Shown here piece after piece: positions 5,755-6,833 of a stretch of 6,833 nt of DNA. A model generated the notes under the pieces. That model saw nothing but the letters and a program-made list of their open reading frames with translations. It did no database searches and was not told the origin of the DNA. Position numbers and translations under genes: made by a program. Each line of letters starts with the position of its first letter. The stretch's first letter is position 1. The stretch covers positions 1 through 6,833 of the forward strand of contig CAJYRH010000546.1 of assembly GCA_913776795.1 (NCBI GenBank), written 5' to 3'. The DNA is from an uncultured Pseudorhodoferax sp. GTDB lineage: Bacteria; Pseudomonadota; Gammaproteobacteria; Burkholderiales; Burkholderiaceae.

Positions 5755-6833
5755 ATGTCCGCCCTTCCCAAGTCCGAGCCTGCCGTGCCCACCGTCAAGC
5801 TGCTCATCGACGGCAAATTCGTCGAATCGCGCAGCACGGAATGGCGCGACATCGTCAACCCCGCGACCCAGGAAGTGCTGGCCCGCGTGCCCTTCGCCAC
5901 GCAGCAGGAGATCGACGCCGCCGTCGCGTCTGCCAAGACCGCCTTCAAGACCTGGCGCAAGACCGCCATCGGTGCCCGCGCGCGCATCTTCCTGAAGTAC
6001 CAGCAGCTGATCCGCGAGAACATGGCCGAGCTGGCCGCGATCCTGACGGCCGAACAGGGCAAGACCCTGCCCGATGCCGAGGGCGACGTGTTCCGCGGCC
6101 TGGAGGTCGTCGAGCACGCCTCGGCCATCGGCAACCTGCAGCTCGGCGAACTGGCCAACAACGTGGCCAGCGGCGTCGACACCTACACCGTGCTGCAGCC
6201 GCTGGGCGTGTGCGCGGGCATCACGCCGTTCAACTTCCCGGCCATGATCCCGCTGTGGATGTTCCCGATGGCGATCGCCACCGGCAACACCTTCGTGCTC
6301 AAGCCCTCCGAGCAGGACCCCATGGTCACCATGCGCCTGTGCGAGCTGGCGCTGGAAGCCGGCATCCCGCCCGGCGTACTGAACGTGGTGCATGGCGGCG
6401 AGGCCGCCGTCAACGCGATCTGCGACCACCAGGACATCAAGGCCATCAGCTTCGTGGGCTCGACCAAGGTCGGCACCCATGTCTACAACCGCGCAAGCAG
6501 GGCCGGCAAGCGCGTGCAGTGCATGATGGGCGCGAAGAACCACGCCATCGTGATGCCCGACGCCAACAAGGAGCAGACGCTCAACGCGCTGGCCGGCGCA
6601 AGCTTCGGCGCGGCCGGGCAGCGTTGCATGGCGGTCTCGGTGGCCGTGCTCGTTGGCGAGGCGCGCAACTGGATTCCCGACCTGGTGGCCAAGGCCAAGA
6701 CGCTCAAGATCGGCGCCGGCACCGACAAGGGCGTGGACGTGGGCCCGCTGGTGTCCTGTGCGGCCTACGACCGCGTGACGGGCCTGATCGAGCGCGGCCT
6801 GGCGGACGGCGCCACGCTGGACCTGGACGGCCG
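5755..6833 (+). CDS. mmsA: CoA-acylating methylmalonate-semialdehyde dehydrogenase, N-terminal part (3' end beyond window)
   Basis: MmsA converts methylmalonate semialdehyde, NAD+ and CoA to propionyl-CoA, CO2 and NADH in valine (and, in some bacteria, myo-inositol) breakdown. It also acts on malonate semialdehyde to give acetyl-CoA. The 359 visible codons, of about 500, carry the aldehyde dehydrogenase landmarks: the oxyanion Asn160 in TPFNFP, LKPSE at 182-186 for NAD binding, FVGSTKVG at 233-240, and the catalytic Cys291 in GQRC. The usual general-base Glu of hydrolytic aldehyde dehydrogenases is missing: the segment reads VQCMMGAKNH (254-263), as expected for the CoA-dependent subfamily. 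Arg114 (VFRG) and Arg290 match the two arginines known in this subfamily to hold the substrate carboxylate. The ATG is preceded by AGGAGA with seven bases between. It is transcribed away from lysR, its probable regulator. The generic name (mmsA/iolA) is firm. Which pathway it serves here is inferred. Confidence 0.95.
   Translation, partial: MSALPKSEPAVPTVKLLIDGKFVESRSTEWRDIVNPATQEVLARVPFATQQEIDAAVASAKTAFKTWRKTAIGARARIFLKYQQLIRENMAELAAILTAEQGKTLPDAEGDVFRGLEVVEHASAIGNLQLGELANNVASGVDTYTVLQPLGVCAGITPFNFPAMIPLWMFPMAIATGNTFVLKPSEQDPMVTMRLCELALEAGIPPGVLNVVHGGEAAVNAICDHQDIKAISFVGSTKVGTHVYNRASRAGKRVQCMMGAKNHAIVMPDANKEQTLNALAGASFGAAGQRCMAVSVAVLVGEARNWIPDLVAKAKTLKIGAGTDKGVDVGPLVSCAAYDRVTGLIERGLADGATLDLDG

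Noticed and set aside
5626..6543. The lysR frame stays open on the minus strand far upstream, giving an apparent 602-residue protein from 6543 to 4735.
   Set aside because: The extra 306 residues are antisense to the strongly supported mmsA gene and show no family motif. The ATG at 5623-5625 gives the exact LysR N-terminus.

Overview
The window is high-GC DNA with the gene content and codon use of a betaproteobacterium. Burkholderiales, probably Comamonadaceae or a near relative, is the best guess. This rests on the SMC sequence style, the PEP-CTERM surface protein and the lysR/mmsA pair, and no ribosomal or other marker gene is present to confirm it. Five protein genes account for nearly all of the sequence. 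Four lie on the minus strand and one on the plus strand. The two end genes run off the window. I see no tRNA, rRNA, CRISPR array, insertion sequence or phage gene.

Layout from left to right: (1) 1-1916, minus: N-terminal 638 codons of the chromosome-segregation ATPase SMC (ATPase head, first coiled coil, start of the hinge). (2) 1917-2111: a spacer holding a strong 12-bp stem-loop that probably ends the next gene, plus the smc leader. (3) 2112-2834, minus: a 240-residue secreted PEP-CTERM protein. (4) 2835-3046: an AT-rich control region with a good sigma-54-type (-24/-12) promoter and several dyads. (5) 3047-4639, minus: a 530-residue FAD-dependent oxidoreductase of the vanillyl-alcohol oxidase / p-cresol methylhydroxylase type. 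(6) 4735-5625, minus: a LysR-type regulator. (7) 5626-5754: a divergent control region with repeated TGTGCAAATTT boxes. (8) 5755-6833, plus: the N-terminal 359 codons of a CoA-acylating methylmalonate-semialdehyde dehydrogenase (MmsA).

Three functional units can be inferred. smc is a housekeeping gene with no visible link to its neighbours. The PEP-CTERM gene is a single-gene unit. Its sigma-54-like promoter agrees with what is known of PEP-CTERM genes controlled by RpoN and the PrsK/PrsR pair, and its product would be exported and processed by an exosortase encoded elsewhere. The lysR and mmsA genes form a classic divergent regulator/target pair, pointing to control of valine or related branched-chain/propionate-type catabolism. 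The FAD oxidoreductase lies 95 bp downstream of lysR on the same strand and may be co-transcribed with it, but its substrate is unknown.

No wholly new system stands out. The observations most worth following are the sigma-54 promoter architecture, the lone CxxC motif in the PEP-CTERM protein, the histidine in the FAD-binding loop of the oxidoreductase, and the repeated operator half-sites between lysR and mmsA.
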